Part shown: one piece after another, positions 33,668 to 42,258 of the stretch | How the letters are laid out: each line of letters begins with the position of its first letter | Numbering within the stretch: position 1 is the first letter of the stretch | Source of the DNA: Geminocystis sp050753365 | Lineage (GTDB): Bacteria > Cyanobacteriota > Cyanobacteriia > Cyanobacteriales > Cyanobacteriaceae | Length of the DNA stretch: 64,000 nt | Assembly: GCF_050753365.1 (NCBI RefSeq) | Contig: NZ_JBLZFY010000007.1 | Coordinates: 23,153-87,152, forward strand | Direction: 5' to 3' | Notes under the pieces: model-generated | Database searches by the model: none | Told to the model about the DNA's origin: nothing | Seen by the model: the letters and a program-made list of their open reading frames with translations, nothing else | Made by a program: the position numbers and the translations under genes

Positions 33668-34186
33668 CTAATACTTGACTAACGTAACCATTGGCACATC
33701 AGGTAATTTATCACGCCCTTGTAAGGCTTCTAATTCAACAATAAAACCACAGGCAACAATATTACAACCAATTTTTGTTAACAAATCGGCAGTAGCTTTA
33801 GCAGTGCCTCCCGTAGCGATAACGTCATCGACTATCATGACTTTGGCATCGGGAATTAAAGCGTCTTGATGAATTTCTAATATATCAGTACCATATTCTA
33901 AATCATACTCGATCGAGTGGACTTTGGCGGGTAATTTGCCCTTTTTACGCACAGGCACAAATCCTGCATCGAGATGATAAGCTAAAGCAGGAGCAAAAAT
34001 AAATCCCCTAGATTCAATCCCTACAATATAGTCTGGTAATATATCGAGTTTTTCTGTTTGTACGGCTAAACTATCGATGACATATTTTAAGCCTTGGGGA
34101 TTGCGTAATAAAGTGGTTATATCTCGGAAAATAATACCGGGTTGGGGGAAATCGGGTATATCTCGAATAAGTGCTTTTAAATCCAT
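33668..34186 (-). CDS. apt: Adenine phosphoribosyltransferase
   Basis: Apt salvages adenine to AMP using PRPP. The 172-residue length is typical. It begins MDLKALIRDIPDFPQPGIIF, a hallmark family start, and shows the GIESRGFIFAPALAY segment and the PRPP-binding loop VMIVDDVIATGGTAKA (about residues 117-132). The start codon is supported by the family length. It sits between a heptamer array and a small conserved gene, all on the minus strand, but the 133-bp gap upstream argues for its own promoter. Confidence 0.96.
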   Translation of the reverse strand: MDLKALIRDIPDFPQPGIIFRDITTLLRNPQGLKYVIDSLAVQTEKLDILPDYIVGIESRGFIFAPALAYHLDAGFVPVRKKGKLPAKVHSIEYDLEYGTDILEIHQDALIPDAKVMIVDDVIATGGTAKATADLLTKIGCNIVACGFIVELEALQGRDKLPDVPMVTLVKY

Positions 34187-34319
34187 AATAGTTAATGATA
34201 AGTGAGGGCAAATTCAATAGACTTCTTCAGAAATTATAATTTTATCACCGTAGAACAGGCATCTTCCCTGTATTTTTGGAAATATCTAATATAATAACAT
34301 TCTTAAGCTAAGAAGCATT

Positions 34320-34577
34320 TTAGATAGAATCTCGATCGACACTACCAAAAAAGACAGGTTCAACTCTTATACAAACAATATTAGCAGGTCTTACAACCAT
34401 ATATTCACCTTGAATATTTTTAATCGGTACATTGATAAAATCTTTAGAGTCAGCTTTGGGTATTAACTCGTTACTATACCACTTTTGAAACTCTTGTATC
34501 GTGGGAAAACGCACTTCTTCTTTATGCCCGTTACTAATTAATATGTGTACTGTATATTCATCTGGTTTTCTTGCCAT
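34320..34577 (-). CDS. Conserved hypothetical protein of 85 residues
   Basis: I do not recognise the family. The product is a small soluble protein with an N-terminal beta-rich part (YTVHILISNGHKEEVRFPT), a helix (FQKWYSNELI) and a beta-rich end (YMVVRPANIVCIRVEPVFFG). No signal peptide, membrane helix or metal motif is visible. The codon usage and predicted structure look like a real gene, and the product's pattern resembles small conserved proteins of cyanobacteria. It stands alone upstream of apt and is divergent from the proline-rich GspC/PilP-like gene. Confidence 0.6.
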   Translation of the reverse strand: MARKPDEYTVHILISNGHKEEVRFPTIQEFQKWYSNELIPKADSKDFINVPIKNIQGEYMVVRPANIVCIRVEPVFFGSVDRDSI

Positions 34578-34762
34578 GAAAGATAATCCCTACAATTAAT
34601 TTAATATCTAGTCATTATTTTTGCATAAAATATCATTCTCCAAACAATTTTCCATCTTATTCTGCGAAACAAGATAACATTAGGAAATTAGATCGATCGA
34701 AATATAAAATTTATCATTTTTAATTAGTCTTATATTAACTTTCTGAGGGAGTCGAAATACTT

Positions 34763-35596
34763 ATGAACAATCTTAAACCAAAAATAGGCTTAAAAAATAA
34801 TCTCGATAAATTATTATTCGTCAGTGCTACGATTTATCTGATGTCGGTATTAGCATGGTTTTGGAAACAGCATCCGCAAACAACTTCTTCTTTTCCCGTT
34901 ATTAAGGATAATCCACAATCTGAAAATAATGATACATCACCTTTAAATCAAGAAAATATACCATTGACTGATAATCCAATTAATTTATTACCCGTTAATA
35001 ATAACACTACACCATCTCAGACTTTAATCCCCCCTATACCTTTACCGTCTTTGCCTTCTGGTATATCTTCCGATAATTTAGCGATTCCGCCCTTACCTAA
35101 TAGTCAAGTTTCCCTTAATCCTCCCGAAGTTTCTCTTTTACCCATTCCTCAACCTCCCCAACCAACGTTACCTCCTCCTCCGCCTTTACCTGTCATTAAT
35201 AACAATCCAGTTAATTCTTCTCCTTCCTCTGCTTCTCCTTCCAAAATTCCTCCTCCTCCCCCACCGCAAAAACTCACCAAAGTGCCTGTTATTTCTTCTC
35301 CCAATAATAATTCTATTTCACTGCCTAATAATCAAAATAATAACACTATCTCGATCGTACCTTCACCCCCCGAAACCGCCTCAGAAACTAATTATAATTA
35401 CACTTTACAGGGAGTGGTAGAATTGGGAAATACTAATAGTATCGCCTTATTTAAGGTTAATAATATAACAGAAAAGGTTTCGATCGGTGCTGAAATTGGT
35501 ACAACGGGATGGGTGTTAATGGGAATCCATGATAGACAAGCGGTAATTAGTCGCAATAATGAATCTGTTTATCTGAGAGTAGGAGAAACGTTTTAA
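34763..35596 (+). CDS. Proline-rich membrane-anchored protein with GspC/PilP-like C-terminal domain
   Basis: The 277-residue protein has a basic N-terminus, one membrane helix (about residues 16-34, LLFVSATIYLMSVLAWFW), then a disordered linker of about 165 residues rich in Pro, Ser and Asn, including PPPPPLP and PPPPPPQ runs. The last 70 residues form a compact beta domain (LQGVVELGNTNSIALFKV, VSIGAEIGTTGWVLMGI, QAVISRNNESVYLRVGE) patterned like the HR domain of GspC or PilP, which couples inner- and outer-membrane parts of secretion or pilus machines. Only this resemblance supports a role in pili or secretion. It heads a rightward set of four genes. Confidence 0.6.
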   Translation: MNNLKPKIGLKNNLDKLLFVSATIYLMSVLAWFWKQHPQTTSSFPVIKDNPQSENNDTSPLNQENIPLTDNPINLLPVNNNTTPSQTLIPPIPLPSLPSGISSDNLAIPPLPNSQVSLNPPEVSLLPIPQPPQPTLPPPPPLPVINNNPVNSSPSSASPSKIPPPPPPQKLTKVPVISSPNNNSISLPNNQNNNTISIVPSPPETASETNYNYTLQGVVELGNTNSIALFKVNNITEKVSIGAEIGTTGWVLMGIHDRQAVISRNNESVYLRVGETF

Positions 35597-35813
35597 TAGT
35601 GAATAATGAATAATGAATAATGAATAATGAATAATATTAATCCCTTGAAAAATTTAAAGTTCAATTTATTGAATGTTACTCTATTAGACGTCAGATTGCT
35701 TCATGCCTCGCAACGCTGCGCGATTTATTACACGGCGTGTTATTGATTAACACCTTTCATTTTTAATTCTTAATTCTTAATTCTTAATTCTTAATTCTTA
35801 ATTCTTAAAATAT
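35597..35813. repeat. Spacer of heptamer arrays and a dispersed repeat fragment
   Basis: AATAATG units (35601-35632) and TTAATTC units (35765-35808) flank a fragment reading CGCGATTTATTACACGGCGT followed by GTTATTGATTAA. Related DNA (GTGTAATTCATTACACGGTG) lies between sufC and sufD near 56018. Confidence 0.7.
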
Positions 35814-36359
35814 ATGAACTTTTTTGAAGATTTTACCAAGTTTTTAGAGTCTCGTTTAGATGAATTTTTACAAAGTAATCCTCAGTTAAATTTAACTATT
35901 CTTGCTCAAGAATTAAAACAACAAAAAAGCGATACCATTAAATTAATTTTTCAAGGAGAATCTGACTTAAAAAAAATTGAAAATGATATATTAAATCTCG
36001 GTAAAGAAATTCAAACATGGCATAATCGCATTGAAAAAGCACAACAGGCAGGAAGGTTAGATTTAGCTCAAGAAGCACAAGATAGAGAAAATTCTTTGTT
36101 AACTCAAGGGGCTTTTCTGTGGCGACAAATGGAAGAAATTAAACAAAAAATTGCTGTAAATAAAGAATTGTTAAGTTCGATCGAAACTAAAGAAAAAGAA
36201 GTTAATCTAAAAATAGATCAATTAAAAGCTAGTCAAAATTATAATAATACTTATCAAGCCCCATCATGGAATAAAAGTAATTATAATGATGATTTAGAAA
36301 GTAAATTTCAACAGTGGGAAATTGATCAACAATTACAAGAATTGAAGAAAAATCTTTAA
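35814..36359 (+). CDS. TIGR04376-like coiled-coil protein
   Basis: This 181-residue, mostly alpha-helical protein appears to belong to a conserved cyanobacterial family (TIGR04376) of unknown function. It opens MNFFEDFTKFLESRLDEFL. Long heptad-like helices follow around residues 50-140, with the conserved WHNRIEKAQQAGRLDLAQEA segment and GAFLWRQMEEIK. The polar tail carries WEIDQQLQELKK. It has no signal peptide or membrane helix. It resembles PspA/Vipp-like coiled coils only in general style. The next gene begins 17 bp later, indicating co-transcription. Confidence 0.7.
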   Translation: MNFFEDFTKFLESRLDEFLQSNPQLNLTILAQELKQQKSDTIKLIFQGESDLKKIENDILNLGKEIQTWHNRIEKAQQAGRLDLAQEAQDRENSLLTQGAFLWRQMEEIKQKIAVNKELLSSIETKEKEVNLKIDQLKASQNYNNTYQAPSWNKSNYNDDLESKFQQWEIDQQLQELKKNL

Positions 36360-36375
36360 ATAAAATCAACAAAAT

Positions 36376-36735
36376 ATGAAATATTTATCTTTAATATTAG
36401 GGGTATTTTTATCATTAAATTATCCTACTTTAGTCAAAGCTCAAATTTTACCTCCTGCTCAAGAAATAGGTAATTTATTTGGTAATTATATGTGCCAATC
36501 TTTGGTTAAAACAGGTTCGATCGATGATGATAAAATTATGGAAGAATTTGTCACTAATTTAATCAATAAATACGGAGAAGAAAATACCGTTAAATTAATG
36601 GATACTTTACAAGGAGTTTTTAAAAAAGAGAAATTAGGAGACGATCGATATGGTTTAGAATTAATGAGAGGTGCATTAAATCAGATCATCAATAATGATA
36701 GTTGTTTTCCTGTTTTTATTAATGACATTTTTTAA
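36376..36735 (+). CDS. Secreted hypothetical protein
   Basis: The 119-residue product has a clear signal peptide (MKYLSLILGVFLSLNYPTLVKAQ, here quoted in part as LSLILGVFLSLNYP) with cleavage expected after VKA. The mature part is about 97 residues and helical, with two cysteines (MCQSLV and DSCFPVF) that could form a disulfide between its ends. I do not recognise a family or function. It starts 17 bp after the coiled-coil gene and 84 bp before the kinase-GUN4 gene, so it probably belongs to the same transcript. Confidence 0.65.
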   Translation: MKYLSLILGVFLSLNYPTLVKAQILPPAQEIGNLFGNYMCQSLVKTGSIDDDKIMEEFVTNLINKYGEENTVKLMDTLQGVFKKEKLGDDRYGLELMRGALNQIINNDSCFPVFINDIF

Positions 36736-36818
36736 TATAAATTTGGGAAGAATGATCGCAACAAATCCAGTAAAATGAAAAAATAATCGCGCACAGATCA
36801 TCATAATCCGTAGTCACT

Positions 36819-38480
36819 ATGATTTATTGGAAAACAGGGCAGATAATTCAAAAAGGGAAATATGTGATTGATAAAGTCTTAGGCACAGGAGGAGCAGGTA
36901 TTACTTATCGTGCTAAAGATGTTCAAATGGGAAACATTGTGGCAATTAAAACCTTGAATCCCACCATTCAAGCACAGCCAGACTTTCAAAAACATCAAGA
37001 AAGATTTATTCAAGAGGCTTTTCGTTTAGCTAAATGCAGTCATGCCCACGTTATTCAAGTTGATGATGTGTGTCAAGAGGGCGAACTTTGGTGTATGGTG
37101 ATGGAATATATTGATGGTGGGAATTTAGAAAGTTTAGTCAAGCAAAAAGGCGGTTTAGAAGAAGTTGAGGCGATTCGTTATATTTATCAGATAGGAAGTG
37201 CGTTAAGTTATATTCATCAACGAGGAATTTTACATCGAGACGTAAAACCAGCTAACATTATGCGACGCAGTGAAAATAATGAAGCGGTGTTGATTGATTT
37301 TGGCTTGGCTAGAGATTTTATTGAAGATAAAACCCAAATTCATACTAATTCCCGTACGGAAGGTTTTGCACCTTTAGAACAATACTCTCGTAATGCGAAA
37401 AGAGGAGCTTATACCGATGTCTATGCTTTAGGTGCTACTCTTTATTATGCCCTTACTTTACAAATACCGTTTCCTGCTCAATTTCGCACTCAGGGTATTA
37501 GTTTAATCCCCCCTCAACAACATAACCCCAAAATTAGCGATCGAACTAACTTAGCTATCTTAAAAAGTATGGAGTTATATTCAGAAAACCGTCCTGAATC
37601 GGTAACTGAGTGGTTAAGTATGCTTACAGAAAACACGGAAATTATTTTATCATCTTCCCCACTTCCACGCCCAAAAGTAGAAGAAAGTACCCCTACCATC
37701 AACGAATCCGCCGTTACTCAACCATTATCCCCTCATCGAGCGCCCCTCCCCGTAATGAATGTGCCTCCTGTGCCTGTCACCAAAAAAGTGAGACGGGTAG
37801 TAAAAAAACCTAGGGTGATACAAACTCAAACTCCAGATTATACTTATGATCCCTTATCCCCTACCCGATTTCAACATTCTCCTTCCATTGTTTCCTCTCC
37901 CACTCAATCCGCTTCTCAGTTCGATCGAGATCAAGTATTCAACGATTATGATGGAATAGATGAAGGCTCAATTCCTACCCAAATGGCTACCCCTGACACG
38001 GTTTTGGAATCGCAACCTCAATCTATATCTCCTTCTGATGTGGGTATAGACTACAATATTTTAGAAACACTATTGCAAAATCACTCATGGCGCAAAGCCG
38101 ATGAAGAAACCCGTCGATTGATGTTGAAAGCCGTTAATAAAGAGGGTGACGGATGGATCGATCGAGTAGCTATGGCAAGTTTTCCCTGTCGAGATTTACA
38201 AACCATCGATCAACTATGGATGAAATATAGTAACGGTAGGTTCGGTTTTTCTGTCCAAAAACGCATTTATCAGAGTTTAGGAGGCAAAAGGAGTTACGAC
38301 AAAAAAATTTGGGAAGCCGTAGGTGATCGACTAGGATGGAGAATAAATAGAATGTGGTTAGAACCAGACTATCTAATCTATACTAACAAAGCCCCTCAAG
38401 GGCATTTACCCAGCGCATCCATGTCGGGATTATTAGAAAGGGGAATTTATACCCTTATGTCTCGCATGATGGATTGTTAA
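36819..38480 (+). CDS. Ser/Thr protein kinase fused to a GUN4 domain
   Basis: The 553-residue protein has a complete eukaryotic-like kinase domain (about residues 12-270): glycine loop GTGGAGITYRAKD, VAIKTLN with the ATP lysine, catalytic loop HRDVKPANIM, and IDFGLAR. A Pro/Ser/Gln-rich linker follows (about 275-405). The C-terminal domain (about 410-545) is GUN4-like (LETLLQNHSWRKADEETRRL, LWMKYSNGRFGFSVQK, DRLGWRI). Free-standing GUN4 binds porphyrins and stimulates Mg-chelatase; kinase fusions occur in cyanobacteria and may sense tetrapyrroles. No membrane helix is evident. It ends the rightward gene run. Tetrapyrrole control of the kinase is inference. Confidence 0.92.
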   Translation: MIYWKTGQIIQKGKYVIDKVLGTGGAGITYRAKDVQMGNIVAIKTLNPTIQAQPDFQKHQERFIQEAFRLAKCSHAHVIQVDDVCQEGELWCMVMEYIDGGNLESLVKQKGGLEEVEAIRYIYQIGSALSYIHQRGILHRDVKPANIMRRSENNEAVLIDFGLARDFIEDKTQIHTNSRTEGFAPLEQYSRNAKRGAYTDVYALGATLYYALTLQIPFPAQFRTQGISLIPPQQHNPKISDRTNLAILKSMELYSENRPESVTEWLSMLTENTEIILSSSPLPRPKVEESTPTINESAVTQPLSPHRAPLPVMNVPPVPVTKKVRRVVKKPRVIQTQTPDYTYDPLSPTRFQHSPSIVSSPTQSASQFDRDQVFNDYDGIDEGSIPTQMATPDTVLESQPQSISPSDVGIDYNILETLLQNHSWRKADEETRRLMLKAVNKEGDGWIDRVAMASFPCRDLQTIDQLWMKYSNGRFGFSVQKRIYQSLGGKRSYDKKIWEAVGDRLGWRINRMWLEPDYLIYTNKAPQGHLPSASMSGLLERGIYTLMSRMMDC

Positions 38481-38568
38481 GTTTTACACTCCCATCATTA
38501 AATTGAATGAGTGGACTTTCTACGAAAAGTTGTAGCATAAGTCTTTATCTTATATTTTAAGATCAATT

Positions 38569-38805
38569 TTATTCGTTAGAATCTAAATTATTTTTACGAA
38601 TTTTTTTAATTTCATTGACGATCGCTCTCCTCATAATAAGAGTACGTTCTGAACTGGTCAACTTTAATAACCATTCCGCTTCATCTTTGGGTAACTTAAT
38701 ACTAAAAGATTTTTCGTGCATTTTCCCAACGGAACTATCAACAGGCTTAAAAAATGCTTGATGATTACCATTTTTCATATTGGGATTGCCGATAGGCTTT
38801 TTCAT
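38569..38805 (-). CDS. Small hypothetical protein, possible ribbon-helix-helix regulator
   Basis: The 78-residue product has a polar N-terminus (about 30 residues), then KSFSIKLPKDEAEWLLKL and SSERTLIMRRAIVNEIKK. A short strand followed by two helices resembles ribbon-helix-helix DNA-binding proteins and ParD-like antitoxins. It has no recognised family. It is divergent from the C5 methyltransferase gene with a 97-bp spacer, the position of a controller protein in restriction-modification systems, but controllers are usually HTH proteins. Function is unproven. Confidence 0.5.
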   Translation of the reverse strand: MKKPIGNPNMKNGNHQAFFKPVDSSVGKMHEKSFSIKLPKDEAEWLLKLTSSERTLIMRRAIVNEIKKIRKNNLDSNE

Positions 38806-38902
38806 AAGTGTTATTATCTTTTTTATATATTGACTAAATAACTGTCAACTTGTTATTATAGCAAATGTAATCTGATAGAGATATTGAGATAAAAATAAAA
38901 AA

Positions 38903-40252
38903 ATGAAAACCCTAAAAGAGAAACAAATAGAAATTCCCTTACAAAACTTATATCCAAAAAACAAGTTTAGTTTTGTTGATTTGTTCTCTGGCATTGGGGG
39001 GTTTAGAATTCCATTAGAAGAATTAGGGGGAAAATGTTTAGCTTATTCGGAAATAGATCAACAAGCGATTAAAGTTTATCGTCAAAATTTTCTTAACTAT
39101 CTCAATGATGATGAAATCGAATTAGGAGATATAACAAAAATAGATAGTTTTCCGTCTAATGTTGATTTAATTGTCGGTGGAGTACCTTGTCAACCTTGGT
39201 CTGTAGCAGGAAAATTAAAAGGTTTTGATGATCCTCGTGGTAAACTGTGGTTTGATGTAATTCGACTTGTGAATAAAAGTCAACCAAAAGCCTTTATTTT
39301 TGAAAATGTGAGAGGATTAGCTAGTCCTACTAATAGAGAAAGTTTTGAATATTTATTAAAACAATTTGAGTCTATTAATTATTGTGTCAAATGGAAATTA
39401 ATCAATTCCTATGATTTTGGTGTACCTCAAAGTCGAGAAAGAGTTTTTATTGTAGGAATTAGAAATGATTTAGAAAATGCCCTTGAATATCAATTTCCTG
39501 AACCTGTAAAATATAAACAAAAATTATCGGATATTATTGATGAAATAAAACACTGTCAACCGATAAAAAAAGTCAAACTTTCTTCAGATATTCTTTTTAA
39601 TGGTCAAATTCCTCCATCTCGAAATCGATTTCAAAAAGATGATGAATTAAATGATTTTTTTATTTTTTCAGATTTAAGGAATGGTCATACAACTATACAT
39701 TCTTGGGATTTAATCAAAACCACTGAGAAAGAGCGTTTAATTTGTCTAACTATTTTAAAAAATAGAAGAAAAAAAATTTATGGAGGTAAAGACGGAAATC
39801 CTCTATCTTATGAGATTTTAAAAGAATTAATCCCAACACTTAAAGAAGAAGAATTACGAATATTAGTGGATAAAAACATACTCAAAATAATAGATAATAA
39901 GTATGAGTTTGTTAATTCAAAAAATAGCTCAGGGATAAATAACATATATCGAATTTTTTTACCTAATTCAGAAATGATTTGTACCTTAACAGCAACAGGG
40001 ACAAAAGATTTTATTGCCACAGTTTCTATCAGTGCAGATAATCCTCAAGAATACAAGAAATTGTTTCTTGAAAAAATTTATAAACCAAGAAAATTTAAAC
40101 CTATTACTGCTATTGATTGTTCTAAATTACAAGGTTTTCCTGACTGGTTTAAACTTCATGAAAATGAGAGTATTGCTAAAAAACAATTCGGTAATGCCGT
40201 ATCGATTCCTGCTGTTTTAGAAATAACAAAACAATTAATTAAACTTTTATAA
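38903..40252 (+). CDS. DNA (cytosine-5) methyltransferase of a type II restriction-modification system
   Basis: This enzyme transfers a methyl group from SAM to cytosine C5 in a specific DNA word. All core motifs are visible: motif I FVDLFSGIGGFR (about residue 24), motif IV VGGVPCQPWSVAG with catalytic Cys 96, motif VI FENVRGLASP, motif VIII YDFGVPQSRERVFIVG, and motifs IX-X at the end (QFGNAVSIPAVLEIT). The target-recognition region between VIII and IX is long (about residues 195-400). The 449-residue gene is AT-richer than its neighbours. A TdeIII-like restriction gene converges on it 15 bp away. If the pair is like TdeIII, the target would be GGNCC. Confidence 0.93.
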   Translation: MKTLKEKQIEIPLQNLYPKNKFSFVDLFSGIGGFRIPLEELGGKCLAYSEIDQQAIKVYRQNFLNYLNDDEIELGDITKIDSFPSNVDLIVGGVPCQPWSVAGKLKGFDDPRGKLWFDVIRLVNKSQPKAFIFENVRGLASPTNRESFEYLLKQFESINYCVKWKLINSYDFGVPQSRERVFIVGIRNDLENALEYQFPEPVKYKQKLSDIIDEIKHCQPIKKVKLSSDILFNGQIPPSRNRFQKDDELNDFFIFSDLRNGHTTIHSWDLIKTTEKERLICLTILKNRRKKIYGGKDGNPLSYEILKELIPTLKEEELRILVDKNILKIIDNKYEFVNSKNSSGINNIYRIFLPNSEMICTLTATGTKDFIATVSISADNPQEYKKLFLEKIYKPRKFKPITAIDCSKLQGFPDWFKLHENESIAKKQFGNAVSIPAVLEITKQLIKLL

Positions 40253-40267
40253 AAGTGATCAAATTTA

Positions 40268-41050
40268 TTAACTTTTTCCCTCAAAAATATCATTAAATTC
40301 TTTATTAAAACCTTCTTCTTGAAGCTCATGAAAAATGTCTTCTATAATTTCCCATGTGTTTGTTTGACCTGAACAAAAATCCCAAAATTCATTACCTACC
40401 CAAATATCTTTTTGTATATCTAAAAAATGTTTTATTTTTGATTTATTTTGTTCGTACCAATTTTTTTGATAAGGATTAAAAGGAATTGCTATTTTTGCTA
40501 CTAAATTAGCTTCGGGATTTTTCGCAAATCGGTAACAATACCATTCTAATAATTGTTTATTAAATTTTTTAAAATCTCCTTGATTCGGTTGCGTAGTTTT
40601 AGTATCAAAGACATATTCAATACCATTTTTCAGAAAATAAATATCTACACCTGTTCCAGAAGCAGGTTTTGTAAATTTAAGATTTGTAGAATTTAATTCA
40701 AGAGCTACTTTTTTAAGTTTTTCAATACAAATATCCGTTGAAATAAATTTATTTTCTCTTTGGGTAATTAAACTATCTAATTCTTGTCGAAGTTTTGGCG
40801 GAAAAGGTTCTGGACTCAATATTTTTGTTTGTATAATTTCATAACCATTTTCTTCTGCTAGTGTTTTGGCGATCGCCTCCCAAACAATTCCCATACTGGT
40901 TTCTAAACCACCAATTAATGATCTAATTCTTCGTTCTTTCGGGAAGAGAATATCAAGGATATGAGAAGTTTTGACCTCTTTATTATTAAAAAATTTTCGG
41001 ATAGCAATTTTAATTGATTCTTTTAACTTTTCTTTTAATTTTTGCTCCAT
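40268..41050 (-). CDS. Type II restriction endonuclease, TdeIII-like
   Basis: The 260-residue protein would cut unmodified DNA at the word protected by the convergent methyltransferase. A PD-(D/E)xK core is visible as Asp 136 in GTGVDIYFLKNG and D149-T-K151 in YVFDTKTTQPN, followed by KKFNKQLLEWYCYRF and IAIPFNPYQK and NEFWDFCSG. This order resembles the TdeIII family (known enzyme specificity GGNCC), which I recognise from memory rather than a search. The two genes are convergent with only 15 bp between stop codons. Relatedness is likely; the exact specificity is inferred. Confidence 0.75.
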   Translation of the reverse strand: MEQKLKEKLKESIKIAIRKFFNNKEVKTSHILDILFPKERRIRSLIGGLETSMGIVWEAIAKTLAEENGYEIIQTKILSPEPFPPKLRQELDSLITQRENKFISTDICIEKLKKVALELNSTNLKFTKPASGTGVDIYFLKNGIEYVFDTKTTQPNQGDFKKFNKQLLEWYCYRFAKNPEANLVAKIAIPFNPYQKNWYEQNKSKIKHFLDIQKDIWVGNEFWDFCSGQTNTWEIIEDIFHELQEEGFNKEFNDIFEGKS

Positions 41051-41099
41051 TATTTTAAACCCTTGATTTTCTTTTTTTAACTTATTCAGCAGACTTTAA

Positions 41100-42155
41100 T
41101 TAACGAACTAAACTCATGATCTGGGCTGCGATCGAACTTGAGGGCAATACTTTTTTCGCCGCCCCTAAACGTACCGCTTCCCCCGGCATTCCAAAAACGA
41201 TCGAACTAGCCTCATCTTGAGCGATAGTATAAGCGCCTTTTTGAAACATGGATAATAAACCTTGAGCGCCATCTCTACCCATACCCGTTAATAAAATACC
41301 AATGGCATTTTTACCAAAAATGTTGGCACAAGAGTTAAATGTCACCGTTACGGAAGGGCAATGTCCATCTACAGGAAGCCCCGTAAAACAGAAAAAACGA
41401 CCATTTCGATCGAACTCCAAATGATGTTTTTCAGGAGGAAAATAAATATAACCCCCTTGAGGTTTTTCCCCCGTCATAGCAACTTTTACTTTTAACTGAC
41501 AATTATTGTTCAACCAATCAATTAAACCCCCTAAAAAACCGACACTAATATGCTGTACACAGACAATCGGCACAGAAAAATTAGCAGGGATATTACCTAA
41601 AACTTCCAATAATACTTGTGGACCACCTGTAGAAGTGCCAATGGCAATCACTTCAATTTTATTACTATTGCTAATACTAACCGTTGAGGATGAAAATTTT
41701 GAACTGGTAGAAGAAATAGAGGGAAGTGAGGAAGGCGCTTTGCGTCGAAAAACCTTAATTCCAGATAAAAGACGAATTTTTCCCAACAAAGGCTGACTAA
41801 TAGCATCATAGTCACTCGTCTGTCCGCTACGGGGCTTCGGAAATATATCCACAGCCCCGGCATTTAAAACCTCAAAAATGTGTTTAGTATCTTCTTCCTG
41901 TACAGAAGCACTAATGACTAAAATTGGTTTAGGAAAATTAGCCATTACCTGTTGTACAAATTCCAAGCCATTCATTTTGGGCATGTGTAAATCCGTACAA
42001 ATAACATCAGGATTCATTTTTTTTACTAACTCTAAACCTTCAATGCCAGTTTTGGCACAACCTACCACTTGAATATCTGGGGAAGAATTAATAATTTTTT
42101 GTAATAACAGAGTCGCAACGGGAGAGTCTTCAACAAGTAATACTTTAATAGTCAT
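41100..42155 (-). CDS. cheB: CheB-type protein-glutamate methylesterase/response regulator
   Basis: CheB removes methyl groups from (and deamidates) chemoreceptors and is activated by phosphorylation. The 351-residue protein has an N-terminal receiver (phospho-Asp in DVICTDLHMPKMNG, about residue 54) and a C-terminal methylesterase domain (about 165-345). Its Ser-His-Asp triad is seen in IAIGTSTGGPQVLLEV, VCVQHIS and GMGRDGAQG. No cheR, receptor or cheA is nearby, so it is an orphan in this window; it may serve a pilus-motility or other chemosensory array elsewhere. A solo degenerate family A end lies at 41083-41098, just past its stop. Confidence 0.92.
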   Translation of the reverse strand: MTIKVLLVEDSPVATLLLQKIINSSPDIQVVGCAKTGIEGLELVKKMNPDVICTDLHMPKMNGLEFVQQVMANFPKPILVISASVQEEDTKHIFEVLNAGAVDIFPKPRSGQTSDYDAISQPLLGKIRLLSGIKVFRRKAPSSLPSISSTSSKFSSSTVSISNSNKIEVIAIGTSTGGPQVLLEVLGNIPANFSVPIVCVQHISVGFLGGLIDWLNNNCQLKVKVAMTGEKPQGGYIYFPPEKHHLEFDRNGRFFCFTGLPVDGHCPSVTVTFNSCANIFGKNAIGILLTGMGRDGAQGLLSMFQKGAYTIAQDEASSIVFGMPGEAVRLGAAKKVLPSSSIAAQIMSLVR

Positions 42156-42258
42156 ATAAATAAGTAGGCAAAATTAATGGGATATTTAGGTTATGAAAAG
42201 GTTTGAGAGAATTTTGATTAATTTTAAAATCCATAATCTATTTTGTTTGTATCGATAC

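Noticed and set aside
34235..34276. AACAGGCATCTTCCCTGTAT hairpin as a terminator
   Set aside because: The stem is imperfect, its T-run is on the plus strand where no gene ends, and both neighbours are on the minus strand.
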